From: Actinomadura hallensis
Lineage (GTDB): Bacteria > Actinomycetota > Actinomycetes > Streptosporangiales > Streptosporangiaceae
Length of the DNA: 64,000 nucleotides
Direction of reading: 5' to 3'
Assembly (NCBI RefSeq): GCF_006716765.1
Contig: NZ_VFPO01000001.1
Coordinates: 2,666,001 to 2,730,000 of the forward strand
Positions 24,926 to 33,143 of the stretch are shown one piece after another. Made by a program: the position numbers and the translations under genes. The notes below the pieces were generated by a model, which saw only the letters and a list, made by a program, of their open reading frames with translations, had not been told where the DNA came from and made no database searches. Each line of letters opens with the position of its first letter. Position 1 is the first letter of the stretch.

Positions 24926-25915
24926 TTACGCGGACTCCGCGCGACAGTCCTGGCCGAAGACCGTGTTCATGGTGTCGGCCCCCTTGGTGATGACCGGCCG
25001 CAACTGGTGCCGGTACACCTTCTCGGTCACGGCCGTCCCCGCGTGCCCCACGAGATCGGCGATCGTCTCCAGCGGCACGCCGCTGTCACTCTGGATCGAG
25101 ACGAACGAGTGCCGGAGTTCGCGGGGAGTCCAGTTCTCTCCGAGGCCCGCCTTCGCAGTGATCAGCCGGAAACCACGGCGCACGTTCGCGGCGTCGAGGG
25201 CCGTCCCTCTCCCGGTGCAGAAGACCAGGTTGTTGTTCTGCCAGGCCTGGCCCGCCCTGAGCCGCTGGACGGCCTGGCGGGCGTGGTGCTTCCGCAAGGC
25301 GTCCGCTGCCTGAGCAGGTAGCTCAAGGGTCCGGCGGGACTTCCTGGTCTTGGTGTCGCCGTGGGTTCGCACGGAACGCCAGACGTAGAGGGCGAACCTG
25401 TCGTGGTCGAAACCGACCTCGTCGACGGTCCGCCAAGCGTCCTCGTCCTGCAGCCAGGCGACGACGTGATGCCAGCGAAGGGCTCGTGCCTCTTTAGTGC
25501 GGATGCCGACCATGAGGCTGAGCACCACGTACGCGTACAGGCGAGACGACTTGGCCTCCTCCAGCACGGCCATGGCTTGGGGGACTGTGAGCGCCTTGCT
25601 GGGCCGTCCGGCCCTCCCTTTCGGGGTGGTGATCAGTTCGGCCACGTTCCGTGTGACCTTGTCTCGTGCCTGCGCCTGCCAGATCGAGCCTTACAGGATG
25701 GCGTGGAACCTCTGCAGGGTGCGGGTGGACAGCTTCTCGGTAAGGCCATCGAGCCATTCGTCGACGTCGTCGGCACGCAGCTCTTTGAGCTTCGCCTTAC
25801 CGATGAGAGGGATGACGTGCTTGTCGGCTCGCCTGTAGCGATATGGCGCCGGTCCAGCTGTCCCCCTCCTCGTAGATCGAGCCTTCGTACTTACCGATGA
25901 GGATCTTCGCCACTG
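24926..25915 (-). pseudogene. tyrosine-recombinase (phage/ICE integrase), broken
   Basis: The C-terminal catalytic domain is intact from about 25645: TKEARALRW (first Arg), then NWTPRELRHSFVSIQSDSGV and LVGHAGTAVTEKVYRHQL (HxxR and the final Tyr). Upstream and in the same frame lies the core-binding domain (HVIPLIGKAKLKELRADDVD, TRTLQRFHAIL), but a TAA at 25693-25691 separates the two. Further upstream the start region (VAKILIGKYEGSIYEEGDSW) is in another frame and is joined to the core-binding part by a deletion. So there are at least two lesions, and the element can no longer use this integrase. The orientation toward tRNA-Val(CAC) is that of a tRNA-integrating island. Confidence 0.85.
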
Positions 25916-25974
25916 GGTTCTCCGTCTTGAGAGAGCCTGTGAAGCCTCTGGTGGTCCTGCGCAGACCGTGGGCT

Positions 25975-26285
25975 TCATCGCGGAGACGGTCTTCCGCCCT
26001 CAGGGAGCGTCAGCCATCCGTTGGCGACGGGAGCTCGTCTACCACGACCGTGCGCGGTAGGCCCGGACGGGCCGAACACCGGCGGCAGTTGCTGCCAGGT
26101 GCAGCCAGTGGTGGACACGAAAATGATCGCCGCCGGCGTCTCACGATCCCCGTGCCGGCGCCGGCCACCGCCCTGTGGCCGTGTCGGGGCAGGCGGAACC
26201 ACCCGCTGGGACAACTACCACAACTCGTCCGGAACCAACCGTTCGACAATCGCCACAGGCGCAGGCTACCGACTACAGCCAAATG
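25975..26285 (-). mobile_element. IS5-family transposase N-terminal remnant
   Basis: Translated in two minus-strand frames, the pieces LSNGWFRTSCGSCPSGWFRL and AIIFVSTTGCTWQQLPPVFG make up the start of an IS5-type transposase (DUF4096 domain). A frameshift lies between them, and nothing of the DDE domain remains. Confidence 0.65.
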
Positions 26286-26289
26286 AGAC

Positions 26290-26370
26290 GACGCCTAAAA
26301 GGGTCAGTCGTCCGCAACGCGATCGATCGGGATGAGCGTGCCGTCCAGCACCAGGTCAGCAGATCATCCT
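26290..26370 (-). mobile_element. DDE_Tnp_4-type transposase fragment
   Basis: The minus strand encodes LVLDGTLIPIDRVADD after a short Lys/Arg stretch. This phrase is a hallmark of DDE_Tnp_4 / IS5-like transposases and carries the first catalytic Asp. It precedes the IS5 N-terminal remnant in the wrong order for a single element, so two insertions have decayed here. The rest of 26371-26687 shows no recognisable gene. Confidence 0.55.
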
Positions 26371-26687
26371 TGCGGGCCTTGGCCGGCGCCCGGCCGAGTC
26401 CGGAAGCTCGAGGTGCACCCGGCCTTGCTGCCGATCTGCTTGCGGTGGCGGCCTGCGACGCCGCTCACGTGCTGCAGGGTTCGGTGCGGTAACGGCAGTG
26501 AAGAACGATAGAAAACATGTGGAGCCTTTGGTGGGGGTGGTGGGTGGTGAGAGATCAACCGTCCTACCAGGTCTTCTTCGCGGTTCAGGCCCGCCACGCC
26601 ACCGGCGATCATACCGTGATCCCCCACCCACAAACGCCGGTGGAGAGACACTTTGTAACCGGAGGAATCTGCGTCTGCTTTTTTAGG

Positions 26688-27188
26688 TCAATTCGACTTC
26701 GACGACAATCTTCTCGCTCGGACCGCGATGTCATCATTTTCCAGGCGTACATGGTGGATGGCGAAATCTGATGTGATCCGGCGTAGCACTTTCAGCCATT
26801 CGGCCACGAAGGAGTCGATACTTACGGTCAACTGGCTTCTCTCGTTGAGAAGAAACTCGTAGCTTCCGTGAACACTGTCCCAGCGCGAATCGATCCAGAG
26901 CGAATCGCTCTCGCGTGCGATCCTCCATTCGGTGGAGAATGTGTCGGACCCCCAGTGGACCTGAGTCTGGGAGAAGTTGGGGTCTTGGACCTCTTCAAGC
27001 AGCGGGACTAGGTCATCGAGTAGGACGGGAATATCGTAACGGTATTCGAGTCGCACGGGGATCCGGTTCCAGAACAAGATGGCGTCCTCGGTGTCCATGG
27101 GATACATCTGCCCTGTTGCGTCTGCCATGTCTTCGGCCGACTCTACCTTCAGAGTCTCAGGGTTTCCGGTTTGCAGTCGAAATTTCAC
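26688..27188 (-). CDS. hypothetical protein, immunity-like, coupled to upstream ORF
   Basis: 166 aa from GTG 27188, overlapping the stop of the upstream frame in a GTGA arrangement. It is acidic with many aromatic residues ([40 protein letters not shown]) and no signal peptide or membrane helix. GC content is visibly lower than in the core genes. No family is recognised. A small acidic cytoplasmic protein translationally coupled to the tail of a Pro/Thr/Lys-rich ORF is the usual look of an immunity protein for a polymorphic toxin, but this is an inference. Confidence 0.5.
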   Translation of the reverse strand: MKFRLQTGNPETLKVESAEDMADATGQMYPMDTEDAILFWNRIPVRLEYRYDIPVLLDDLVPLLEEVQDPNFSQTQVHWGSDTFSTEWRIARESDSLWIDSRWDSVHGSYEFLLNERSQLTVSIDSFVAEWLKVLRRITSDFAIHHVRLENDDIAVRARRLSSKSN

Positions 27189-27622
27189 TTATCTCCCTCT
27201 CGAGTCAGCGGATAAGCGTGGACCTTGTCGTTGGGTGCTGCCGGTCTCTTGGGGGAGTAGCTTCTTGTCTTGGTTGCCCTGGGCGCCGACGTTGCCGGTT
27301 TCGGGTTGACCTGTTGTGTCTTCGTGGTCGTTGTTGCCGCGCTCGCCCCCGACCTGGCGTGGGCCCTCGGGCTTGGCCTTGCCGGGCTTCTCTGGTTCCG
27401 AGTCGCCGTTGCCAGTCTTGGTTCTTCCGGTTCTCTGGTGACCTCTTCGCGGGCTCGGGAGCCAATCGGGGAGCTGGCGGGAGACTGCTTCGGCTCATCG
27501 GCGTCCCATCGCGACAGGTCGGTGCCCTTGGGAAAGTACTGTCGCAGCAGTCCGTTGGTGCCGCGTTGCCAGGGGTTGTGCGGGTCGGCGAAGTAGACGG
27601 CCGGCTCGGTGTCGACGCGCAT
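27185..27622 (-). pseudogene. IS30 transposase C-terminus joined to a Pro/Lys-rich tail
   Basis: 145 aa. Residues 8-37 ([20 protein letters not shown] and on to [10 protein letters not shown]) are the C-terminal signature of IS30 transposases, though the usual ENTNG just before GLLRQ is shortened. From about residue 45 the reading frame leaves transposase similarity and becomes Pro/Arg/Thr-rich, ending [20 protein letters not shown] and three more residues. That tail overlaps the next start and looks like the linker and end of a secreted toxin ORF. The present ORF is probably a chance fusion created by the IS30 insertion. Confidence 0.5.
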
Positions 27623-27790
27623 TGCGTATGCCGGAAAGTTCTGTGCGTGGCCTCAGGGCTGCGAGCGCCGTAGCTGCTTGGGCAGCGTGGTGATCGTGGC
27701 TGTGATCGCGTCCTTCACGGCCTCGGTGCCGCCGCTCGCCAGCGCCGGGCCGTTCTTCACCCGCGGCTCGACGCCGTGACCATCCATCCG
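27623..27790 (-). mobile_element. IS30 transposase internal remnant
   Basis: The minus strand reads GGTEAVKDAITATITTLPKQ, LRRSQP and a stop, the middle of an IS30 transposase just before the WDQG catalytic region, which is deleted. The C-terminal part continues in 27622-27490. The stretch 27791-28073 has no recognisable gene. Confidence 0.55.
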
Positions 27791-28073
27791 GCCCGATTAG
27801 ATCCTCGGCCCGCGTCCCGGTAACCCTCCATCGCGGGTTCCCCTGGATGGCGGGGCTAAAAGGACGACGGGGATGCCCAGGCCCTCCAGCACCTCGATCA
27901 TCTCGTCGAGAACTGGAGCGTCATGTCTTGCGGAGCGGTGGGCGGGTGACGTCTGGCCGTCCGATGGGTCGACGCGGTCGTCTTCAGCGTCTGCCTGGGG
28001 TCCGGCATGGGGCTGCTGCGCCTGGACGGCTCCGCGGCCGGGCACTGTCTGGGGTGCCCGGCCGCGGGCCGGT

Positions 28074-28886
28074 TCAGCGGAGGGTGGGGAACCAGCGGCG
28101 CGGGTGGCGGGTCAGGCTGTAGCCCGCCACGGCCGCCGCGGCGGCGAGGACACCGCCGCCGATCGTCCACCACCACCGGCCGGACGGCCAGGCGAACCAG
28201 CCCTTGACCTCGGCCGGTGTCGGCGCCGAACTGGCAGCGGACGGCGCCGCGGACGCCGCCGCGTCCGGGGCCAGGGTGGCCCCCGGGTTGACAGGCGGGG
28301 ACAGCGGCGCCTTCAGTTTCGAGCCCGCCGGCTGCGCGTCGCCGTCCTTCGCGGTGATCCGCACGTTCGCACGGATCGGCAGGCCGAGGTCCTGTTCGGG
28401 CAGGGCGCTCGCCGACAGCCGCAGGTAGTAGGTACCCGGCAGCGGGTCGTCGGACCACGGCTCGGCCCACGCACGGACCCGTCGCAGTGTGCAGCGGAGG
28501 GTGACCCGCGCGGTGTCGGCGGCGGCCGTCGCGTTCTGCGGGCCGGTCGTGCACGCCTGGCGGCGGCGCAGCCCGTCGAAGACGTCGGCCGTGTACGTCG
28601 CGGCGCCGTGGCGGTTCCCCGCCGGCGGCAGCGTGACGGTCACCGCGACCCGGCCGGTCTGCCCGGCGGCGAGGGCGAATGACCAGTACAGATGGTCGCC
28701 GGTCGAGGCGGACACCCGGACCGGCTGCCCCGGTTCCACGGTGGTCGCGGTGAGGAAGGACGTCCCGGCGGTGCCGACCGTCGGGGGCGGGGACGGCTCG
28801 TCCGCGGCGGCCGGTCCGGCGGACAGCGGCAGGACGATGGCCGCCGGAATGGCGGCCGACAGGACGAGCTGGGGGGAGGCGCGCAC
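28074..28886 (-). CDS. secreted, membrane-anchored protein paired with a VWA protein
   Basis: 270 aa from GTG 28886, three bases after the stop of the VWA gene. Signal peptide to about residue 28 (AGPAAADEPS). An extracellular beta domain follows (TSFLTATTVEPGQPVRVSAS, HLYWSFALAAGQTGRVAVTV, LPGTYYLRLSAS) with two Cys (RQACTT and VTLRCTL) that could pair. Next are a Pro/Ala linker, one membrane helix (TIGGGVLAAAAAVAGYSL) and a short basic tail. Its domain resembles the region after the VWA domain in the neighbour, so the two probably form a surface pair. No known family is recognised. Confidence 0.7.
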   Translation of the reverse strand: MRASPQLVLSAAIPAAIVLPLSAGPAAADEPSPPPTVGTAGTSFLTATTVEPGQPVRVSASTGDHLYWSFALAAGQTGRVAVTVTLPPAGNRHGAATYTADVFDGLRRRQACTTGPQNATAAADTARVTLRCTLRRVRAWAEPWSDDPLPGTYYLRLSASALPEQDLGLPIRANVRITAKDGDAQPAGSKLKAPLSPPVNPGATLAPDAAASAAPSAASSAPTPAEVKGWFAWPSGRWWWTIGGGVLAAAAAVAGYSLTRHPRRWFPTLR

Positions 28887-28888
28887 GG

Positions 28889-30181
28889 TCAGTTCCCCTT
28901 CCCGATGGCGACCCGCCAGCGGGCGAGCCATCCCATGACGAGACCGGAGACCAGGCCGGTCCCGGTGAGCACGACCAGCAGCAGCCAGCCGCGGCCCAGG
29001 TCGGGCCCGGTCGGCGCGTCCGACGACGGCACCAGGTCGACGGTCAGCTCCAGCGGCATGCCGGGCTCCGTCCGTACGTAGGCGGGGGCGGAGAAGGAGT
29101 TGCTGACGACCAGGCAGACCGTCCGCAGGTCGGACTCGCCGTCGGACGGGGGCGACGCGTCTGCCTTGACCTGCCGTTCCGCCCAGCGCAGGCCGGTGGA
29201 CCTCACGTCGGTGCGTCCACTGCCCGCGTCGGTGCCTCGGACGAGTTCCTGACCGTCCGTCGACACCGCGCGCAGCAGCACACCGTGGTCGGGGTTCAGC
29301 TTCCGGTCGAGCGCGAGGCTGATGGAGGCGCGCAGTTCCTCTCCCGGAGCCACCCGCACCCGGTACCAGCGGTGCTCGCTGAACCGCTCCCGGTCGGTGT
29401 ACACGCCGGGCGTCAGCAGCGGTGCGTTGGCGCACTGCTCGCCCCCGGCCACCTGCTGCGGAGTCTGCTGGTAGGTCGCGCCGGCGCGCTGGACGAGCTG
29501 CTTGAGCCGACCGGTCAGCTCCTCCTGGCGCTGGACGGCCGTGTAGGTGCCGCCGGTCGCGTCGGCGATGCAGGTGAGCTGTCGGCGGACCTTCTCGTCC
29601 AGGGTGAGCCCGAGGGTGTCCACGACCAGGTGCGTCCCCTGCGCGGCCAATGTGCGGGCCACCTCGCAGGGGTCGGGCGGTGAGCAGGTGTCCTCGCCGT
29701 CGGTGATGAGGACGATCCGCCGCGTCGTCTCCCCGGTGCCGAGGTCGCGGGCCGCCGCGCGGAGCGCCAGCCCGATCGGCGTCCAGCCGGTGGGACGCAG
29801 CGTCGCGATCGCCGCCTTCGCCTCCACCTTGTCCATCGGCCCGACGGGGAAGAGCTGCCGGGTGTCCCGGCAGCCGAGGGCCTTGGGACTGCCGGGGAAC
29901 CGGTGCTGCGACCCGAGCACCCGGATGCCCAGCTGCGTCTCGGCGGGCAGGGCGTCCACCACTTCGTTCAACGCCTGCTGAGCGGCCGCCATCCGGCTGC
30001 GCCCGTCGATGTCGCGGGCGCGCATCGAACCGCTGACGTCGAGCACCAGCTCGACTTTGGGAGGCTCAGCAGGACCATCGGCCCCGCCGTCATCGGCGAC
30101 TCCGGGGGGCGCACCGAAAAACGTCAGAGCGGTCAGCAAACCGAGCAGGCCGCCGCCCGCCAACCATCGTCTGGTGATCAT
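28889..30181 (-). CDS. exported VWA-domain membrane protein
   Basis: 430 aa, ATG 30181. Signal peptide (LTALTFFGAPPGVADD), then a von Willebrand A domain with an intact MIDAS: VELVLDVSGSMRARDIDG (DxSxS), the threonine in LRPTGWTPIGLAL, and VLITDGEDTC. A second extracellular domain (about 240-390) contains WYRVRVAPGEELRASISLAL and a late Cys (RTVCLVVSN). A C-terminal helix (GWLLLVVLTGTGLVSGLVMG) and basic tail anchor it. VWA proteins of this type mediate metal-dependent binding outside the cell. It forms a two-gene unit with 28074-28886. Confidence 0.8.
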   Translation of the reverse strand: MITRRWLAGGGLLGLLTALTFFGAPPGVADDGGADGPAEPPKVELVLDVSGSMRARDIDGRSRMAAAQQALNEVVDALPAETQLGIRVLGSQHRFPGSPKALGCRDTRQLFPVGPMDKVEAKAAIATLRPTGWTPIGLALRAAARDLGTGETTRRIVLITDGEDTCSPPDPCEVARTLAAQGTHLVVDTLGLTLDEKVRRQLTCIADATGGTYTAVQRQEELTGRLKQLVQRAGATYQQTPQQVAGGEQCANAPLLTPGVYTDRERFSEHRWYRVRVAPGEELRASISLALDRKLNPDHGVLLRAVSTDGQELVRGTDAGSGRTDVRSTGLRWAERQVKADASPPSDGESDLRTVCLVVSNSFSAPAYVRTEPGMPLELTVDLVPSSDAPTGPDLGRGWLLLVVLTGTGLVSGLVMGWLARWRVAIGKGN

Positions 30182-30338
30182 CGAAGGATCTTATTGACGC
30201 CCTGCGGCCCGGTGGCCGAGATCGCCGTACTTCGGACGCAGGTCACCTACCGGAGCGAACCGTGCGCGAACCCCCGAGCATGCCCCGCCGACGCGATCCC
30301 CGCCCACCGCCCCGATCGTGCGGCGCCGCCCACCGAAC

Positions 30339-30557
30339 CTAGCGCCGCCCATTGCCGCCTGCCGGCCGGTGCAGGCGGGTGAGTTCCAGGGCGAGTCGGT
30401 TTCGTTCACCACCAGCCCCCGCTGCTGTGAGCACCTGGAGCGACATGCGGGGGAGCAGGGCGGCAGGTTCGCGGCCGGGTTCCGGAACGTGATCGTCACA
30501 GCCGGGCAGGTCGGCGCGCACGTGGGTGTTCGTGGTGACTGTGGTGGCGTCCGGCAC
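30339..30557 (-). CDS. possible small hypothetical protein
   Basis: A 72-aa frame with a plausible composition (RADLPGCDDHVPEPGREPAA, NRLALELTRLHRPAGG) in an otherwise empty 475-base gap between the VWA gene and the gene at 30657. There is no clear ribosome binding site and no recognised family. It may be spurious. Confidence 0.25.
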   Translation of the reverse strand: MPDATTVTTNTHVRADLPGCDDHVPEPGREPAALLPRMSLQVLTAAGAGGERNRLALELTRLHRPAGGNGRR

Positions 30558-30605
30558 CCAGGACGCGAGGACGCGGGAAGGCGTGAGACGTCCCTGACGG
30601 GTGGA

Positions 30606-30648
30606 AGCCGCGCGGCGGAGTCTGGGTAGGCCTCCCGGCCGCGCGGCT
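30606..30648 (-). terminator. strong hairpin after the 30657 gene
   Basis: AGCCGCGCGGC and GCCGCGCGGCT pair perfectly over 11 bases around a 21-base loop, nine bases beyond the stop of the minus-strand gene at 30657. No T-run follows, so it is a GC-type terminator or 3' stabiliser. Confidence 0.55.
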
Positions 30649-30656
30649 GCTTGTGG

Positions 30657-31241
30657 TCACCTGTTCGGATGGGCCTTGAGGATGACCTGGACGAGGTCGT
30701 CAGGGGTGGCCGCGTTGACGATCTGCCATCGCGTCCCACCGGGGATGAGCGCCCACCACTCTTTGGTGGAGATGCCCCACCAGCAGACGACGCCGGCGAA
30801 GCGTTCTTGCAACTTGGCGATGGTCACTGCGTGAGCCGGGTCCGGTGCGCTGGGGATGTCGGGGCACGTCAGCTCGATGGCCGTTGTCTGGTGCGTGCGG
30901 GCGGCGAGCACGGCCGTGACGAACGGGGTCAGGATGCGGGTGATCTTCGCGGCGGCGAGGCCGGGTCGGTCGTACGGGGCGAGGTTCTCGCCGGTGCTCG
31001 ATTGGTACCACCATGTGCGGGACGTCGGCTCGTGGACGAGGCTGACACTCTCCCCGAAATGGGGTACTTCGGGATCGAATACTCGGAGAAGTGGGTGCGG
31101 GCCGTCATAGCGACGTAGGGTTTGCCAGCCCTCGCGAAGGATTTCCGCTGAGAGCCTGTCGAGATGGGTCGTTGCAAAGGAAGTGGGGGACGACCCAGCG
31201 CGGCTCTGCGCTTCGTTCCATCGCTTTAGCATCGGTCCCAC
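30657..31241 (-). CDS. hypothetical protein next to WhiJ-type regulator
   Basis: 194 aa, overlapping the 3' end of the upstream small gene by 16 bases. Trp- and Pro-rich, no signal peptide. Recognisable segments include HPLLRVFDPEVPHFGESVSL, TSRTWWYQSSTGENLAPYDR and ARTHQTTAIELTCPDIPSAP. A decayed second copy of the last segment sits at 34186-34288. No function is known to me. Its place beside an XRE/DUF5753 and DUF397 pair is common for such genes in actinomycetes. Confidence 0.6.
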   Translation of the reverse strand: MGPMLKRWNEAQSRAGSSPTSFATTHLDRLSAEILREGWQTLRRYDGPHPLLRVFDPEVPHFGESVSLVHEPTSRTWWYQSSTGENLAPYDRPGLAAAKITRILTPFVTAVLAARTHQTTAIELTCPDIPSAPDPAHAVTIAKLQERFAGVVCWWGISTKEWWALIPGGTRWQIVNAATPDDLVQVILKAHPNR

Positions 31242-31483
31242 CTACTGGGCCCTCCCGTGGTGCGGGTGGATGCGCGATTGAGTTCGATGGTCAGCGCCTT
31301 GCGTAGCTCTTCTGCGCTGTTGCGTACAACGGTCGGCTCTACGCCGGCCTTAGGGTCGTGCAGAGTGGCGACCCAATCGCCGAGCTTTCCGTCGTAGCGC
31401 GTCGCACGCCAGATGCGATGTCCTTGGAAGTCCTGGCGAAGTTGCGCCAACGCCTGGTCGGCGGGGTTGACGGGCGTGTCCAT
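31226..31483 (-). CDS. small protein of WhiJ-type loci
   Basis: 85 aa. It contains LAQLRQDFQGHRIWRATRYD and WVATLHDPKAGVEPTVVRNS, a pattern seen in short actinomycete proteins encoded next to XRE/DUF5753 regulators. The start ATG 31483 faces the regulator gene, and its stop lies inside the next gene (16-base overlap), so the two leftward genes are coupled. Role unknown. Confidence 0.55.
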   Translation of the reverse strand: MDTPVNPADQALAQLRQDFQGHRIWRATRYDGKLGDWVATLHDPKAGVEPTVVRNSAEELRKALTIELNRASTRTTGGPSRWDRC

Positions 31484-31597
31484 GATCAGTTGAACTTTCG
31501 GGTCAGCTTCTCTCCGTTATCGCTTCCCAGCTTCCAGTGATCCGGCTATCTTCTGGAAGAGCAAGAAGCCCACAGCTAGAAACCCCCTCAGCCCAAA

Positions 31598-31616
31598 CGA
31601 AAGTGGCGCACTTTCG
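31598..31616. promoter_or_regulatory. perfect inverted repeat upstream of XRE regulator
   Basis: CGAAAGTG-GCG-CACTTTCG is a perfect 8-bp-arm palindrome ending just before the ribosome binding site (CGGAGG, 31623-31628) of the regulator at 31633. It is a likely operator for autoregulation and for the divergent genes. Confidence 0.65.
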
Positions 31617-31632
31617 AATCCTCGGAGGTTCC

Positions 31633-32457
31633 GTGCCTCGTCGCCCCCGTGACCCCGGCGTTCCCTCCTCGCCAGTGGAGTACTTTGGTGTGGAACTGCG
31701 CGCTTATAGGGAAGCGTCCGATTTATCACGGCCGCAGCTCGCCGAACGGCTCGGTTACACGCCGCAGTGGATCGGGCAGATCGAGTCAGGCAGGAGCACG
31801 CCGTCCGAGGACTTCGCCAAGGACTGCGACTCCTTCTTCGATACAAAAGGGGCATTCCACCGCATCTGGAAGTGGCACCAGCAACTCGAACACATCGAGG
31901 TCGTGCCTCCAGGGTTCCGTCCGTTCATCGAAATTGAGCCGGGTGCGAGGTACATGCGGCTCTTCGAACCACTCCTCATACCAGGTCTCCTCCAGACAGA
32001 GGAGTACGCTCGTATGGTCCTCAAAGTTGGCCAGCGGCAGGAGAAGGTCGACGAACTGCTCGCGGCGAGGATGGCTCGGAAGGCGATCCTTGAGAAGGAG
32101 CATCCTCCATGGCTACTGATCGTTCTCGGTGAAACCGCGGTTCGGAGTCGCGCGGCGGGGGCCGAGGTGATGCGAGGGCAGCTCCAGTACCTGCTGGATC
32201 TGGCGGAACTGCAGCATGTCACGCTGCAGATCTTCCCTGCGGATGCGCCTGTCTTCCAGGCCAGCGGGATCGTACTGATGAGCTTGGAGGACCGGTCCGA
32301 TGTCGGCTTCGTGGATGCGGCTGGAGGCCACGGCAGGCTGATCGAAGATCCTGATGATCTCGAGGACCTTGTCGTACTCTTTGATCAAGTCAGGGCGACG
32401 GCGTACTCGGCTGAGGAATCCGCGCGCATCATTAGATCGGTGATGAAGGAGTTGTGA
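31633..32457 (+). CDS. XRE-family regulator with DUF5753 (WhiJ/Scr1-like)
   Basis: 274 aa from GTG 31633, with CGGAGG five bases upstream. Residues about 15-70 are an XRE helix-turn-helix (FGVELRAYREASDLSRPQLA, LGYTPQWIGQIESGRSTPSE). The remainder is the DUF5753 domain typical of actinomycete regulators (LFEPLLIPGLLQTEEYARMV, WLLIVLGETAVRSRAAGAEV, LQIFPADAPVFQASGIVLMS). Proteins of this kind pair with a downstream small DUF397 protein, as here, in WhiJ/AbaA-type developmental systems. AT content is higher than in the core genes. Confidence 0.88.
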   Translation: MPRRPRDPGVPSSPVEYFGVELRAYREASDLSRPQLAERLGYTPQWIGQIESGRSTPSEDFAKDCDSFFDTKGAFHRIWKWHQQLEHIEVVPPGFRPFIEIEPGARYMRLFEPLLIPGLLQTEEYARMVLKVGQRQEKVDELLAARMARKAILEKEHPPWLLIVLGETAVRSRAAGAEVMRGQLQYLLDLAELQHVTLQIFPADAPVFQASGIVLMSLEDRSDVGFVDAAGGHGRLIEDPDDLEDLVVLFDQVRATAYSAEESARIIRSVMKEL

Positions 32458-32822
32458 TGATGAGGGATGCCGACGGCATTCGCTGGCGCAAGAGCAGCCG
32501 CAGTGACTCATCGGGAGGTGCCTGCGTCGAAGTCGGCTCCTTCACACCGACCACAGCTGTGCAGCGGCAGAAGAGCAGCTACAGCGATTCATCAGGGGTT
32601 GAGTGGGGGAAACTTGATCGTCTGATCTCAGTTCCTAGCCGGTGGAACAAGAGCAGCCGCAGTGACTCATCGGGCGCGGAGTACGTCGAGGTCGCCCTTT
32701 CAGGGGCGGCGGTCGCGGTGCGGGACTCGAAGGACCCGGATGGGCCGAAGCTGGTCTTCGGCCCTGATGCGTGGCGGGCGTTCGCGGGCCGCGTCAAAGG
32801 TGGACACCTCGACCTGGTCTGA
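32457..32822 (+). CDS. DUF397 protein with three repeated KSSRSDSSG units
   Basis: 121 aa from ATG 32457, sharing one base with the regulator's TGA; AAGGAG lies seven bases upstream. DUF397 proteins are normally about 60-70 residues with one W(R/N)KSSRS motif. Here the motif occurs three times: WRKSSRSDSSGGACVEV, then QKSSYSDSSGVEW, then WNKSSRSDSSGAEYVEV, followed by the usual C-terminal VRDSKDPDGPKLVFGPDAW and FAGRVKGG. It looks like a tandem duplication of the N-terminal half. It would act with the XRE protein. Confidence 0.85.
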   Translation: MMRDADGIRWRKSSRSDSSGGACVEVGSFTPTTAVQRQKSSYSDSSGVEWGKLDRLISVPSRWNKSSRSDSSGAEYVEVALSGAAVAVRDSKDPDGPKLVFGPDAWRAFAGRVKGGHLDLV

Positions 32823-32837
32823 GATCCACCCCTGAAG

Positions 32838-32870
32838 CCCCGGCCGGTCAAGGCGACTGGCCGGGGTTCT
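32838..32870 (+). terminator. Rho-independent-like terminator after DUF397 gene
   Basis: CCCCGGCC and GGCCGGGG pair perfectly around a 13-base loop, followed by TTCTCT, 15 bases after the stop. Confidence 0.7.
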
Positions 32871-33143
32871 CTGCGTCGGTGTCCGGCTGCCTTCATGTCG
32901 GGCGGGCCGGGCCGTGTGTGCGCGGTCGGCGGCTCGGCTCCGGGCTGCCGGGTGAAGCATCGCGGCCCCCTTGACGGCGAGGACTCGCTGACGACTCCGC
33001 TCCGGGAAGCCTTGCGCCGGCACCGGTTCGTCGGATGGTCGCCGACAGTACCGAGATCGTGAGACGTCGAAGGCGGAGACGTCCGAAACGTGACGGGCGT
33101 AGCGGGATTCCGGGCTCGTTCACCGCCCGGGGAGGGGCAAAAG
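32871..33143. other. intergenic, nothing recognised
   Basis: No gene or element is recognised between the terminator and the toxin-like ORF. The end of this stretch (33129-33138, GGGGAGGGGC) supplies the ribosome binding site for the next frame. Confidence 0.5.

Noticed and set aside
30191..30739. 182-aa minus-strand frame in the gap after the VWA gene
   Set aside because: Ser/Pro/Arg-rich with no start signal; it overlaps the strong hairpin and the end of the 30657 gene.
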